This document shows positions 8,387 to 16,561 of a stretch of 33,887 nt of DNA, in pieces; the stretch's first letter is position 1; every line of letters begins with the position of its first letter. Under the pieces are notes generated by a model that had not been told where the DNA came from, made no database searches, and worked only from the letters and a program-made list of their open reading frames with translations. Source of the stretch: an uncultured Verrucomicrobiales bacterium (lineage in GTDB: Bacteria; Verrucomicrobiota; Verrucomicrobiia; Verrucomicrobiales; Akkermansiaceae). Where the stretch lies: the NCBI GenBank assembly GCA_937934595.1, contig CALGZA010000065.1, positions 1 through 33,887 of the forward strand, in the 5' to 3' direction. The translations under genes and the position numbers were made by a program.

Positions 8387-9001
8387 TTATTTTCTGGGAA
8401 TGATGAGACGTTTACCGATGGGTATGGACGTTCCAGTGAGGCGGTTAGCTTTTTGGATGCTTGAGATTTGCGCGTTATATTTTCTGCTCAGAGCGAAAAG
8501 GGTGTCACCTTTTTTAACGGTATGATAAATTGGTGCTTTTGTTTTAGGTTTAAATTTTTTGGCTGCTACCTTTTTTGGGGTGGTGGATTTTTTTGGCTTG
8601 TAGGCAGTGTATGATTTTTTTGGTTTGGAGGCTGTGTATGATTTCTTTGTGGTGGATTTTTTTGGTTTGGAGGCTGAGTATGATTTTTTTGGGGTGGATT
8701 TTTTTGGTTTGGAGGCTGTGTATGATTTCTTTGTGGTGGATTTTTTTGGTTTGTAGGCAGTGTATGATTTTTTCGGGGTGGATTTTAAACGACTGTAATT
8801 ATATTTTGGTGCTTTGTCTGCCCAGCCTTCAACGTAATTTCCACTGGAGTCAAAGGGGCCGTGGTTTTGTTGGAAGCTTGTCGTTTTTTGGATCTTTTCG
8901 GTTTTCCCGCTTGATCCGCAGTTCGTTAAAGCTAAAGTTAGTAAGACTGCGGGGAGAGACTTTATGATGCTGTTGGTGATTATTTTTTTGTGTAGATTCA
9001 T
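8387..9001 (-). CDS. LysM-domain lipoprotein with Lys/Ser/Thr-rich repeats
   Basis: A 204-residue exported protein that probably binds peptidoglycan. A lipoprotein signal (residues 1-27, lipobox LTNC, Cys28) is followed by a short linker, then a strongly basic repeat region (about 77-143) built from 14-residue units close to KKSYTASKPKKSTT, then one LysM domain (about 158-202: YHTVKKGDTLFALSRKYN...LIIPRK). LysM domains bind N-acetylglucosamine in cell-wall glycan. The basic linker could lie against peptidoglycan or anionic envelope polymer (inference). It is the first gene of the minus-strand cluster and divergent from rpmH. The start gives a normal signal peptide, with no Shine-Dalgarno sequence. 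Confidence 0.85.
   Translation of the reverse strand: MNLHKKIITNSIIKSLPAVLLTLALTNCGSSGKTEKIQKTTSFQQNHGPFDSSGNYVEGWADKAPKYNYSRLKSTPKKSYTAYKPKKSTTKKSYTASKPKKSTPKKSYSASKPKKSTTKKSYTASKPKKSYTAYKPKKSTTPKKVAAKKFKPKTKAPIYHTVKKGDTLFALSRKYNAQISSIQKANRLTGTSIPIGKRLIIPRK
8573..8773 (-). repeat. In-frame tandem repeat, about 42-base units, in the LysM gene
   Basis: The coding sequence repeats a unit of about 42 bases (14 codons) encoding near KKSYTA[SY]KPKKST[TP] roughly four times plus shorter partial copies. The unit copies are nearly identical at DNA level, for example tttttttggtttggaggctg on the + strand recurs, which suggests recent expansion by slippage or recombination. Copy number may vary between strains. 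Confidence 0.8.
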
Positions 9002-9158
9002 TGAATAAGGTTGAAAATTAACATGTATTAACTAATATGGCGAACGTTATTTTGTTGAATCTGGCAAATGATTTTATTTTCCTAAATATTTAATCCTTGT
9101 TAACTAAGGGGTGGAGTAGGGTTTTAGGGAAAAAATGCTAAGAAATTGTAATGATGGA

Positions 9159-9187
9159 TTGACAAGTGGAGGAAAATCCTTAGTTTC
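9159..9187 (+). promoter_or_regulatory. Possible rpmH promoter
   Basis: A perfect -35-like TTGACA (9159-9164) lies 87 bases upstream of rpmH. The best -10 at correct spacing is only TAGTTT (9181-9186). A better -10-like TATATT occurs at 9200-9205 but is too far away to pair with it. The divergent 249-base region is A+T rich and must also drive the LysM gene. I see no convincing DnaA-box cluster in it. Confidence 0.3.
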
Positions 9188-9250
9188 GCCGCCCCGAGCT
9201 ATATTTAAAGTGAATATGGCTTATTCAGGAACTACTAATAAGATTTCATC

Positions 9251-9433
9251 ATGAGTAAAAGAACTTATCAACCATCTAAGCGCGTTCGTAAACGCCAACA
9301 CGGTTTCCGTGCACGTATGGCCACTAAAGCTGGGCGCGACTGTCTACGTCGTCGTCGTAAGAAGGGCCGTAAGCGTCTCTTGCCAAAGGGTGCAGAGATA
9401 CACTTCAAACGCCACACTAAGCAGCATACTTAG
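9251..9433 (+). CDS. rpmH: 50S ribosomal protein L34
   Basis: A structural protein of the large ribosomal subunit. The 60-residue product begins [29 protein letters not shown], the diagnostic L34 pattern (KRT.QPS..KR...HGFR.RM.T..GR), and continues with [11 protein letters not shown]. It is longer than the common 44-46 residue form because of a C-terminal tail of about 13 residues ending [10 protein letters not shown]. Codon use is richer in C than neighbouring genes, as expected for a highly expressed gene. It starts the rpmH-rnpA-yidD-yidC block found near many bacterial replication origins, though dnaA is not in this window. Confidence 0.95.
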   Translation: MSKRTYQPSKRVRKRQHGFRARMATKAGRDCLRRRRKKGRKRLLPKGAEIHFKRHTKQHT

Positions 9434-9533
9434 GGGTTTTTTGTCTCGGGGGGATGATTTAATGTTGTCTCTCTGAGTTGTTTCTTAGCTGTTGGCTTAT
9501 AATTAGCTGGCTCGTTTTTAAATTTTCGCCCTA

Positions 9534-9890
9534 ATGCGGCTACCTAGAAAGTATTCTATGACGAATCGAGCAGAGTTTGCTCGATCTAGAGAATGTGGTA
9601 AGTCTCGTCCAGGGCGTTTTTTGGTATTGAGTGTATTGCATGAGTCAGATCTGGATCATTTTAGAACTGGTTTTATAACTACTAAGAAAGTGGGTAAGGC
9701 GCATGAGCGTAATTTACTGCGTAGAAGGTTCAGAGCGATAATTCAGAAGCACGGGAATACTATAAGTTCTCACTACTATATTGTTACGATAGCACGCTGG
9801 AGGGCTAAAGATGCAAGTTATGAGGAACTTGAGAAGGACTGGCTGAAGCAGGCTAGGAAGTTAGGGATTATCAACCAAGAAGTTCTATAA
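9534..9890 (+). CDS. rnpA: Ribonuclease P protein component
   Basis: The protein subunit that helps the RNase P RNA bind and cleave precursor tRNA 5' leaders. The 118 residues show the usual start MRLPRKYSM...EFARSRECG and the RNR signature region [20 protein letters not shown] (about 49-69). Length is typical. It lies 100 bases after rpmH and 7 bases before yidD, in the conserved order. The gap to rpmH holds a -10-like TATAAT at 9498-9503 but no good -35, so separate transcription is possible but unproven. Confidence 0.95.
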   Translation: MRLPRKYSMTNRAEFARSRECGKSRPGRFLVLSVLHESDLDHFRTGFITTKKVGKAHERNLLRRRFRAIIQKHGNTISSHYYIVTIARWRAKDASYEELEKDWLKQARKLGIINQEVL

Positions 9891-9897
9891 TCATTTT

Positions 9898-10164
9898 ATG
9901 AATCCGTTACATTTTCCACAATGGATGATCAAGAAGCTGATTATTTTTTACCAGAAGTTGATTAACCCTATTTTACATTTTATTGGGGGGCCTTATGCAG
10001 GTTGTAGGTTCACTCCGACATGTTCAAATTACTGTCTTAAGGCTGTAGAGAGGCATGGTGCTTTTAAGGGGGTGCTTTATGGGATCTGGAGAATTTGTCG
10101 GTGTCATCCGTGGGGTGGTAGCGGTGAGGATCTAGTTCCGGAGAGGCGTAGGAGAAAAAAGTAA
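9898..10164 (+). CDS. yidD: Membrane protein insertion efficiency factor YidD
   Basis: A small membrane-associated protein that in other bacteria assists YidC-dependent insertion of inner-membrane proteins. The 88 residues carry the family core: FYQKLINPI, then [23 protein letters not shown] with conserved cysteines split here as [10 protein letters not shown] and [11 protein letters not shown], then [16 protein letters not shown] basic tail RRRRKK ends the protein. The in-frame Met at position 10 (9925) would give the more usual N-terminus [11 protein letters not shown], so the true start may be there. It lies between rnpA and yidC. Confidence 0.95.
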   Translation: MNPLHFPQWMIKKLIIFYQKLINPILHFIGGPYAGCRFTPTCSNYCLKAVERHGAFKGVLYGIWRICRCHPWGGSGEDLVPERRRRKK

Positions 10165-10197
10165 ACACATTATTTATACATTAACTATTAACATATT

Positions 10198-12117
10198 ATG
10201 GATCGTAAAGGTTGGATTATACTCATTATTTGTAGCATCTTGTTGGTGCTGAATTACAAGTTTCTGCTGAGTAATCAGGATAAGATAGATACGGCACCTC
10301 AGACAGGGGTGGGAGATAATGTTGAGGAGACTGGTCCAGTTACTTCTGAGGCTAAAGTAGGAGTTAGTGGTGATACGGCTACTGAGACTGTCAGTGAAAA
10401 AGAGAAAGATGAACCGTATGAGCTTTTTGGGCTTACTGATGGCGAGAAGGTAGTTAAGTATACATTTTCTAGTATAGGTGGAGGGATCAAGACTGCTGAA
10501 ATGTTGCACGAGGGGAAGGTTTTTTCTGAGGGGAATGTGACTTTGAATGAGCGAGGTGATTCTGTAATCGGTGCTTTGGCTAGAAGTTATAAGGATAAAG
10601 AGACTACTTTTTATAAGAGGATAGAAGAGAGTGATAAATCGGTTATTTACGAGGGGCAATTAGAGGAGGGGGTTACTGTAAGGAAGGCCTGGACACTTGT
10701 AGAAGGAAATGCTGAGAAGGCGCCTATGCTTAATTTGGTGATTTTGTTTAAAACGGATGAGGGCAAGACTTTCGATCTCAGTAAATATTCTATTACAACT
10801 GGCACAGCGGCTCCTATATTTGTGGATGAGCAGGTTAATCTTGCTGGTTGGTTTTATTACGCTGGTGGTGATTATAAAAATGAAGATCACGGAAATTTCA
10901 CGGCGGGAATGTTTTGGGGTGAAGCTAAAGATGTAGATCATATTAGGATAGAGAATCTTGAGTATGCAGGGGTTAATAGTCAGTTTTTTGGGACGGCGAT
11001 TTTTCCTAGTGCGGAAGCGAATAACCATAGTATCTGGGCGTCTGGTAAAGAAGCAGAGCAGAAAGATGGTAAGGAAACAGGTAAGCGCTGGGTTTTTGAG
11101 GTAGGACTTGATTTACCAGATAGGAAGGTGACTAGTGCGATACCGGTACCATTGAGTTACGACATATTCATAGGAGCGAAGCAGAACAGGCAGATGTCAG
11201 CGCTGAGTAAGAACAGTGATGATATTATGAATTTCAGTATGTTTTCTGCGTTTGGGTGGATATCTGATAAGATGAATAAAGCTCTGAATGGGATTAACAA
11301 TTGGTTTCCTGAGAGCTCGGATTGGAGCTGGGGCTTTGCGATTGTTTTGCTGACTATTTTCATACGAATCATTATCTGGCCGCTACATAATAAGTCTACT
11401 CGTACGATGAAACGAATGAGTAAACTTCAGCCAATCATGAAGGAGCTTCGTGAGAAGCATAAGGATAATCCACAGAAGCTAAATCAGGAGACGATGAAGC
11501 TGTATCGAGAGTATGGGGTGAATCCGATGGGTGGCTGTTTGCCGATGCTGGTTCAGATTCCTATTTTCTTTGGTGTGTTTAACATGATAAATGCGGCTGT
11601 GGAGCTGAGGGGTGAATCATTTATGTGGGTGAAGGATTTATCTCAGCCTGACCACTTAACTGATATTTTTGGTTTTCCTGTTAATCTGCTACCTATTTTG
11701 ATGGCGGTGACGATGGTTATTCAGATGCGAATGACTCCTCAGACTGGCGATAAGTTACAGCGTAGGATATTTATGCTGATGCCGTTGATGTTTTTTGTTT
11801 TCTGTTATAACTATGCATCTGCACTTGCTCTTTACTGGACGACACAGAATATAGTATCGATTGGTCAGACATGGCTTACTCAGAGGATGCCTGAGCCTGA
11901 GTTGACTAAGAAATTGGCTAAGGGTGGGGCTACAATTGATGTGGATGATGGTAAGCCGCGTAAGAAGGGCTTTATGGAGCGTATGGCTGAGAAGCTGGAG
12001 GAGGCACAGAACCAGAGAGATGCTGCTGCTGGGAGGGCACCATTAAAAGAGAAGAAGATACCTGGTCAGCCTGGTGTGAAAAAGCCTAAGAAGCGTAGTC
12101 CAAAGACGGGAGGATAA
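10198..12117 (+). CDS. yidC: Membrane protein insertase YidC
   Basis: Inserts proteins into the inner membrane alone or with SecYEG. The 639 residues have the Gram-negative layout: an N-terminal membrane segment (about 5-23), a large periplasmic domain (about 25-360) and the conserved YidC/Oxa1 core (about 375-565) with five helices. In the core, LLTIFIRIIIWPL carries the groove arginine, and KLQPIMKELREKHKDNPQKL and GCLPMLVQIPIFFGVF are typical. The tail (about 575-639) is rich in Lys and Arg, as in species where it contacts ribosomes. The leader is A+T rich without a Shine-Dalgarno sequence. It ends 4 bases before the HTH gene. Confidence 0.97.
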   Translation: MDRKGWIILIICSILLVLNYKFLLSNQDKIDTAPQTGVGDNVEETGPVTSEAKVGVSGDTATETVSEKEKDEPYELFGLTDGEKVVKYTFSSIGGGIKTAEMLHEGKVFSEGNVTLNERGDSVIGALARSYKDKETTFYKRIEESDKSVIYEGQLEEGVTVRKAWTLVEGNAEKAPMLNLVILFKTDEGKTFDLSKYSITTGTAAPIFVDEQVNLAGWFYYAGGDYKNEDHGNFTAGMFWGEAKDVDHIRIENLEYAGVNSQFFGTAIFPSAEANNHSIWASGKEAEQKDGKETGKRWVFEVGLDLPDRKVTSAIPVPLSYDIFIGAKQNRQMSALSKNSDDIMNFSMFSAFGWISDKMNKALNGINNWFPESSDWSWGFAIVLLTIFIRIIIWPLHNKSTRTMKRMSKLQPIMKELREKHKDNPQKLNQETMKLYREYGVNPMGGCLPMLVQIPIFFGVFNMINAAVELRGESFMWVKDLSQPDHLTDIFGFPVNLLPILMAVTMVIQMRMTPQTGDKLQRRIFMLMPLMFFVFCYNYASALALYWTTQNIVSIGQTWLTQRMPEPELTKKLAKGGATIDVDDGKPRKKGFMERMAEKLEEAQNQRDAAAGRAPLKEKKIPGQPGVKKPKKRSPKTGG

Positions 12118-12121
12118 AGTG

Positions 12122-12493
12122 ATGAGTGATTTTTCTGAGAGAGATTTAGGTGTTCAGCCGCTGGATGCTATTTTAAGTGGTTGGATGCTTGATAACCATG
12201 ATGTTGTGGATGCATCGCCGGAGCAGTTGACTCATAAGCAGTTGGTGAGAGCTAGGGGTGGGCGCAGGCTTACTTTGAAGATGATGATTAAGGTGGCTAG
12301 GACTGTGAATTTTGCGGTTTGGGGAAGGCTGACTGATGAGGAGAGAGAGGGGTTTGTGGAGTATTTTCCTAAGCATTTATTTAATTACTCTAAGGGTGCT
12401 GATCCGGCTTTTGTTGATCCTAATAGGGGGTTGTATGAGGTGCTTGTAGGGCGGGATATACGTGCTGACTTTAGAGCTGAGTTAGGGCTCTAA
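12122..12493 (+). CDS. HTH-domain protein downstream of yidC
   Basis: A 123-residue soluble protein of unknown function. Residues about 12-62 look like a Cro/XRE-type helix-turn-helix region: LDAILSGWMLDNHDVVDASPEQLTHKQ... is split as SPEQLTHKQLVRARGGRRLT followed by KMMIKVARTVN, a pattern I associate with conserved PVC-group proteins. The rest (about 65-123) has no motif I know. ATG at 12122 is preferred over GTG at 12119 because GGGAGG (12108-12113) sits 8 bases before it; this is one of the few clear Shine-Dalgarno sequences in the window. The 4-base gap to yidC suggests co-translation. Confidence 0.7.
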   Translation: MSDFSERDLGVQPLDAILSGWMLDNHDVVDASPEQLTHKQLVRARGGRRLTLKMMIKVARTVNFAVWGRLTDEEREGFVEYFPKHLFNYSKGADPAFVDPNRGLYEVLVGRDIRADFRAELGL

Positions 12494-12633
12494 TGACTGG
12501 AGTGCTTTAGCGATAAATGCTTTTTTAATATCCTCTACTTGGTTGTCTGAATATGGGATTTTTTTTGTTGCCTCCAGGTGGCGTCTGGCCAAGCAGGGTC
12601 ATGAGTGGTCTTGCCGATGAAGTGAATGTGTAT
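12482..12633 (-). pseudogene. Short frameshifted coding remnant
   Basis: On the minus strand an open stretch reads HFIGKTTHDPAWPDATWRQQ, then needs a -1 shift at a run of eight A (12559-12566), after which IPYSDNQVEDIKKAFIAKAL and QSLEP end at a stop (12482-12484). The two halves together look like real protein, but there is no ATG, GTG or TTG start after the upstream in-frame stop at 12634-12636. I read it as the decayed end of a small gene; sequencing error in the homopolymer or programmed slippage are alternatives. It overlaps the end of the HTH gene by 12 bases. I do not recognise the family. The rest of the gap to 12731 shows nothing convincing. Confidence 0.4.
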
Positions 12634-12731
12634 TTATTGATATTTGCTTACTCTGTTTTGGTGATTATGATGAACCAAGTATATCTAGCCAGTCTGGGGT
12701 GAATGGAGAACACGGCCATGTTTTGTGAGGG

Positions 12732-14210
12732 TTATTTTGTTACTAGCTGGTTGAGTGTGTAGTAGACATCTGGGTGCCACAGGGATGATCCTTGTGATGA
12801 TTTGATGTTGGAGAGGTATAGGTGGTGGACGTGTCCTTTGGTTAGTTTGTCTAGAGTTAGTGTGACGGACATGTTGTCTTTTGACACTGTGGCTGTGGTG
12901 ACTTTTGGGTTTAGTTTGTCGACTTCTGGGCTTCCGTAGGATTTTTGGTAGATATATGTCCATGCAGCGCACTTGTAGTTATTTGGGTTTGAGGCAGGCT
13001 TTGGGTCAAGTGGTTTGGTGAAAGTTATTTTGAAGCCGTTTTTAGTGAGGTTTATGGTTTTCATTTCGAAGGGGATTTTGTTGGTGGCTTTGACTCTTTC
13101 GAAGCTGAAGGTTTTGTCACCGCGTGAACCCCATCCGCGTCTTGTGCCACCGACGAAGAGTGTGCCGTCGTCGCTGAGGCGCATGGGGACTATTCCGCAG
13201 CTGAAGCCGTCGAGCATTTTCCATACTGCTCCTTGGTAGACGCCGTTGACTTGTTCTAGGTAAACTCGCTGGACTTGTGAATGGGTTTGTTCACCAATGA
13301 GGAGTTGGTTCTGGAATGGGCCGAATTTTCCATTGGTGTGGTCTGTGATGATGGCAGTGGGTGACTGTCCGACTTTGCCGTGAGGGATCTGGACTGCGGG
13401 GGGGACGAACTCTGGTATGCGCTCGGCTTGGGTGGCTATTCTGGATTTATCTTTTGGCTCGAGAGGTTGTTTGCCCATGTTTGGTGCGTCTTTGTAGAAG
13501 ATGTTACCTGCTGGGTTGCCGGTGAAGCTTCCTTGTTTAAGGTGCTTGAGGCAGGATGTTCCGTTCCACATTCCTTGGTTGTCAGTGTAGAATATGTCAC
13601 CTTTGTTGTTGTAGCCGATTCCGCCGGGTGAGCGGACGCCTGATGCAAATGGTGTTGTGGTTCCGTCTGGTGCTATTTTCATTCCCCAGCCTCGCCATTG
13701 TGCATTTGGGTTGAATGAGCCTGTTAGGCAGTTTACGGTGTATATGTTTCCTTCTTTGTCTGGAGTGGAGCCGAATACGTATTCGTGATAGTCACCTGTC
13801 ATTCCCCAGTCGTTGGAGATCATTTCGTAGGTTTCGAAGTTGCCGTCTTGGTCTTTATCTGCGATTCTGCCGAATGCGCTGCGGTCTGATAGGTAGAGCC
13901 AATCGTCTTTGAAGAACATTCCGAGTGGTTCATGAGCTGCGTGATAGACTTTTTTCCATGTTACGTTGGTGAGATCTGTCTCGTATGCACCTGAGCATAT
14001 CCAGATTTCTCCTCTGCGTGTTCCGACGGCGATTTTTTTATTTGGCATGAGTGCGATGGAGCCAATTTCCATGATTTCACCTTTTGGGAGTGGGATGATT
14101 TCTCGGTTGTAAAAGTCGCTCTGTGTGGGTTTATTTTGGGCAAGAGCGATGGTGGATGAGAGGCTCAGTGAGGCTATTGTTTTAAGCGCGTTGGCGATTA
14201 TTTTGTCCAT
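12732..14210 (-). CDS. Secreted soluble-dehydrogenase-like beta-propeller protein
   Basis: The 492-residue product has a signal peptide (about 1-24, ending TIALA) and repeated blade-like segments of a six-bladed propeller related to the PQQ-dependent sugar dehydrogenase/sorbosone dehydrogenase group: NKKIAVGTRRGEIWIC, HEPLGMFFKDDWLYLSDRS, GVRSPGGIGYNNKGDIFYTD and DDGTLFVGGTRRGWGSRG. This fold is common in PVC cytochrome fusion proteins. Whether PQQ is bound cannot be told from sequence. A C-terminal beta domain (about 385-490) looks Ig-like. Its start overlaps the end of the upstream cytochrome c-PA14 gene by 13 bases, pointing to translational coupling and shared periplasmic electron transfer (inference). 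Confidence 0.75.
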   Translation of the reverse strand: MDKIIANALKTIASLSLSSTIALAQNKPTQSDFYNREIIPLPKGEIMEIGSIALMPNKKIAVGTRRGEIWICSGAYETDLTNVTWKKVYHAAHEPLGMFFKDDWLYLSDRSAFGRIADKDQDGNFETYEMISNDWGMTGDYHEYVFGSTPDKEGNIYTVNCLTGSFNPNAQWRGWGMKIAPDGTTTPFASGVRSPGGIGYNNKGDIFYTDNQGMWNGTSCLKHLKQGSFTGNPAGNIFYKDAPNMGKQPLEPKDKSRIATQAERIPEFVPPAVQIPHGKVGQSPTAIITDHTNGKFGPFQNQLLIGEQTHSQVQRVYLEQVNGVYQGAVWKMLDGFSCGIVPMRLSDDGTLFVGGTRRGWGSRGDKTFSFERVKATNKIPFEMKTINLTKNGFKITFTKPLDPKPASNPNNYKCAAWTYIYQKSYGSPEVDKLNPKVTTATVSKDNMSVTLTLDKLTKGHVHHLYLSNIKSSQGSSLWHPDVYYTLNQLVTK

Positions 14211-15721
14211 GAGTATTGTATTTTGTATGTGTTGAGTCCCTTTTTGAGGTCGATGACGGAGAAGAGTTTGTTTTTATCTGACTGTAGGTTTGGGCTGTTG
14301 ATGATAAGTTTTTTATCAATGTAGGCTGTTTTTTCAGATATGGTGTGTTCGTCTGTAGTTAGTCTGAGGGTGATTTTTTGGTCTTGTTTTGCAATGATGG
14401 TGATGTTTCTGGTAAGGGATTTTTCTTTTGGAGTGTATTGTTCTTTAAAGATTAGGTCTGAGTTTGTGGTCTTGTAGTTGAATGTGGGGTTGCCGTTTTT
14501 GTCCATGGTGTAACCTAGTAATTTTAGGTTGAGTGTCTGTGTGTCTGAGGACCAAGCGATGCCTTTACCGAGGTTGATGATGTCATTTGAGAGTGGTGCT
14601 TGTGTTCCTTGACCTCTTCCTGTCCAGTGTTTACCTGCATCGATGAATCTGCCTTTCCAGATGATGTCTGGTTGGCAATTTTGGGTGCTGAATGCGATGT
14701 TGTGTCCGTGTGGGAATCCGACTGCCATGGTTCTGTGAGTGGATCCTGTGATGAAGTTTTGGTACATTCTGGTTTTATTGTCAGTGGGAGTGATGTCGAT
14801 GACTGGGGCGGCTCTGCGTGGGATGTTTTTTTCTGTTAGCCATTGGCTAGTTTGCGATTTGTCTGTTATGGCTGGGTTTGTCCATTTGATTGATATGCCA
14901 CGGTTTCTGCGGAACTGGAAGTATTCTACTTTGATTTTGTGGGTTCCTTTGGTTAGTTTGATAGTTCCTTTTTGTGCGCGGCTTGGGTGCATCATGCCTT
15001 TATGATTAATGCGCGCAATTTCTTTGCCTGCTATGGAAACGGATGCACCGTCGTCTGCGGTGAGTTCTAGCTGGTATGTTCCATCGTTTGGAACGTTGAT
15101 GTCACCGGTCCAGAGCAGGGCGAAGTTATTGTTACTGTTGATGTTATTTAGCGAAATGAATCCGTTGTGTTCTTCTTCTACTGCGGCGGCTTTTAGTTTT
15201 GATAGGTCTGGGAGTTGTCTCCATTTTCCGTGATATACTTTCATGATGAGATTGGTGATGGGGGATTTTTTAGTAGGGAAAGGGTAGAGCTTGAGAAGTT
15301 CTTTGGAGGTCCATTGTTGGGTTCTGTCTTGATGTTGTTTTTTAGTGTCTAGGAGGTCAGTGAGAGAAAAGGTTGATTCTTCATTGGCGAATTCTTTTTT
15401 GATGAAGCGGATTACTTTTACTTTATCTGCGTCTGATAGTGATCCTTGAGCTGGCATGGCGAGGTTGTAGGACTTGCCTTTGACTGTGACTGGTCCTTTG
15501 ATTCCGTGGAGTAGGATCTGAGCCACTCTGCTTGGGTTACCTTTTAGCCATTTACTGTCTTGAAGGGGAGGAAATACGCCGTTACCTATGCCTTGTCCTT
15601 TGTCGCCATGGCAGGCAGCACACATTTGAGCGTAGAGTTTTTTACCATCTTCTGCTGCGGTTGTGAGAAGCGCTGATATTAATATGGCTTGTAAAGTGAT
15701 GAGAGAACATTTCCAATTCAT
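14198..15721 (-). CDS. Secreted cytochrome c-PA14 domain protein
   Basis: A 507-residue periplasmic protein. After a signal peptide (1-22) comes a class I cytochrome c domain with heme motif CAACH (34-38) and a probable axial Met in LAMPAQGSLSDADK. A PA14-like carbohydrate-binding domain follows (about 160-290; TGDINVPNDGTYQLELTADD and THKIKVEYFQF). The remaining 200 residues form a beta-rich domain seen in PVC cytochromes (RTMAVGFPHGHNIAF, WKGRFIDAGKHW). The start at 15721 gives a good signal peptide; the open frame runs 78 codons further up but would overlap the divergent sigma-factor gene. It leads a two-gene unit with the propeller protein. Confidence 0.85.
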   Translation of the reverse strand: MNWKCSLITLQAILISALLTTAAEDGKKLYAQMCAACHGDKGQGIGNGVFPPLQDSKWLKGNPSRVAQILLHGIKGPVTVKGKSYNLAMPAQGSLSDADKVKVIRFIKKEFANEESTFSLTDLLDTKKQHQDRTQQWTSKELLKLYPFPTKKSPITNLIMKVYHGKWRQLPDLSKLKAAAVEEEHNGFISLNNINSNNNFALLWTGDINVPNDGTYQLELTADDGASVSIAGKEIARINHKGMMHPSRAQKGTIKLTKGTHKIKVEYFQFRRNRGISIKWTNPAITDKSQTSQWLTEKNIPRRAAPVIDITPTDNKTRMYQNFITGSTHRTMAVGFPHGHNIAFSTQNCQPDIIWKGRFIDAGKHWTGRGQGTQAPLSNDIINLGKGIAWSSDTQTLNLKLLGYTMDKNGNPTFNYKTTNSDLIFKEQYTPKEKSLTRNITIIAKQDQKITLRLTTDEHTISEKTAYIDKKLIINSPNLQSDKNKLFSVIDLKKGLNTYKIQYSWTK

Positions 15722-15848
15722 AGCTAATGATACTCTGGGAATGTGTATGTTTTTCAATAAATAAATGCGGATGTTATTTTCTGTGGAGCTATGGGGGGTG
15801 GTATTTAGTCTAATGAGGTGAGCTTTTCCCTTGCGTATCATTGCATAT

Positions 15849-15876
15849 GGGTTAGATCTAGTTCTCTTCTTAACCC
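15849..15876. promoter_or_regulatory. Inverted repeat upstream of the ECF sigma gene
   Basis: GGGTTA (15849-15854) and TAACCC (15871-15876) form a perfect 6-base inverted repeat separated by 16 bases, ending 25 bases before the sigma-factor ATG and within the 180-base divergent promoter region. It could be an operator for either direction or chance. No clear ECF-type -35 (AAC core) with matching -10 was identified beyond the AAC in the right arm. Confidence 0.25.
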
Positions 15877-15901
15877 GTGAGATAAAAAATTTTACAAAAT
15901 A

Positions 15902-16561
15902 ATGAATTTTTTGCGCAACATAGCGTCCAATGTAATGAGAGCCGGAATGAACCAAGAATCTAGTGATGCTGGAGAAGGTGGTTTATCTGGGTCTGAGGTG
16001 GATGACGCTGAACTGGTTAGGTTAGCTCAGTCAGGGGATTACGCCGCCTTTGATGCTCTTGTAACGAGGCATAGAGGGAAAGTATACGCCATGATAATGA
16101 ATATGATAAAGAATGATGCGGATGCATGGGATTTGGCACAGGATTCCTTCATCAAGGCATGGAAAGCGTTGCCTCGGTTTGAAAATAGATCGAAATTTTC
16201 TACGTGGTTATTTCGCATTTCTCATAATGTGGTGTATGATTGGATGAGGAAGAAGAAAATCCGCTCTGAAGGTGAGCTGGATGATGAGCTTCTTGGTGCT
16301 AATCAAATAGACATGTCAGCATCTACTGCACCCAAACAGAGTCTAAGGCCAGATCAGGCGATGGAGGGGAATGAGCTGAGACGTGAGATAGAGGGAGCGC
16401 TAAATAAGTTATCTCCTGAGCATAAGGAAACTATAGTTCTGCGGGAGGTGCAGGGGATGGATTACAAGGAGATAGCTGAGGTTATGGGCTGTTCGCTGGG
16501 GACAGTGATGAGCCGGTTATTTTACGCTAGAAAGAAATTACAACAAATATTGAAACCATGA
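15902..16561 (+). CDS. ECF-type RNA polymerase sigma factor
   Basis: A 219-residue extracytoplasmic-function sigma factor. Region 2 spans about 40-110 (FDALVTRHRGKVYAMIMNMI, DAWDLAQDSFIKAWKALPRF, WLFRISHNVVYDWMRKKK) and region 4 about 155-215 (LSPEHKETIVLREVQGMDYK, EIAEVMGCSLGTVMSRLFYA). The linker between them is long and acidic/polar. The first ATG is used here; internal Met at 15947 (MNQESSD) is an equally possible start because no Shine-Dalgarno sequence marks either. Its stop overlaps the anti-sigma start by 4 bases (ATGA), so the two are translationally coupled. It probably redirects polymerase to envelope-related genes when released. Confidence 0.95.
   Translation: MNFLRNIASNVMRAGMNQESSDAGEGGLSGSEVDDAELVRLAQSGDYAAFDALVTRHRGKVYAMIMNMIKNDADAWDLAQDSFIKAWKALPRFENRSKFSTWLFRISHNVVYDWMRKKKIRSEGELDDELLGANQIDMSASTAPKQSLRPDQAMEGNELRREIEGALNKLSPEHKETIVLREVQGMDYKEIAEVMGCSLGTVMSRLFYARKKLQQILKP

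Noticed and set aside
8573..8773. CRISPR-like regular repeats
   Set aside because: Units are in frame with a protein, lack unique spacers, and no cas gene is near.
8575..8967. Open frame on the + strand opposite the LysM gene
   Set aside because: It is low-complexity (Trp, Phe, Leu repeats) created by the antisense of the Lys-rich repeat; the minus-strand frame has a lipobox and LysM domain.
9002..9250. Possible replication origin beside rpmH
   Set aside because: rpmH-rnpA-yidD-yidC often lie near oriC, but no dnaA or dnaN is present and I found no cluster of TTATNCACA-type DnaA boxes. The region is simply A+T rich.
15722..15955. N-terminal extension of the cytochrome c-PA14 gene
   Set aside because: The 78 extra codons lack a signal peptide, cross the divergent promoter region and overlap the sigma gene. 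The start at 15721 gives a proper signal peptide.
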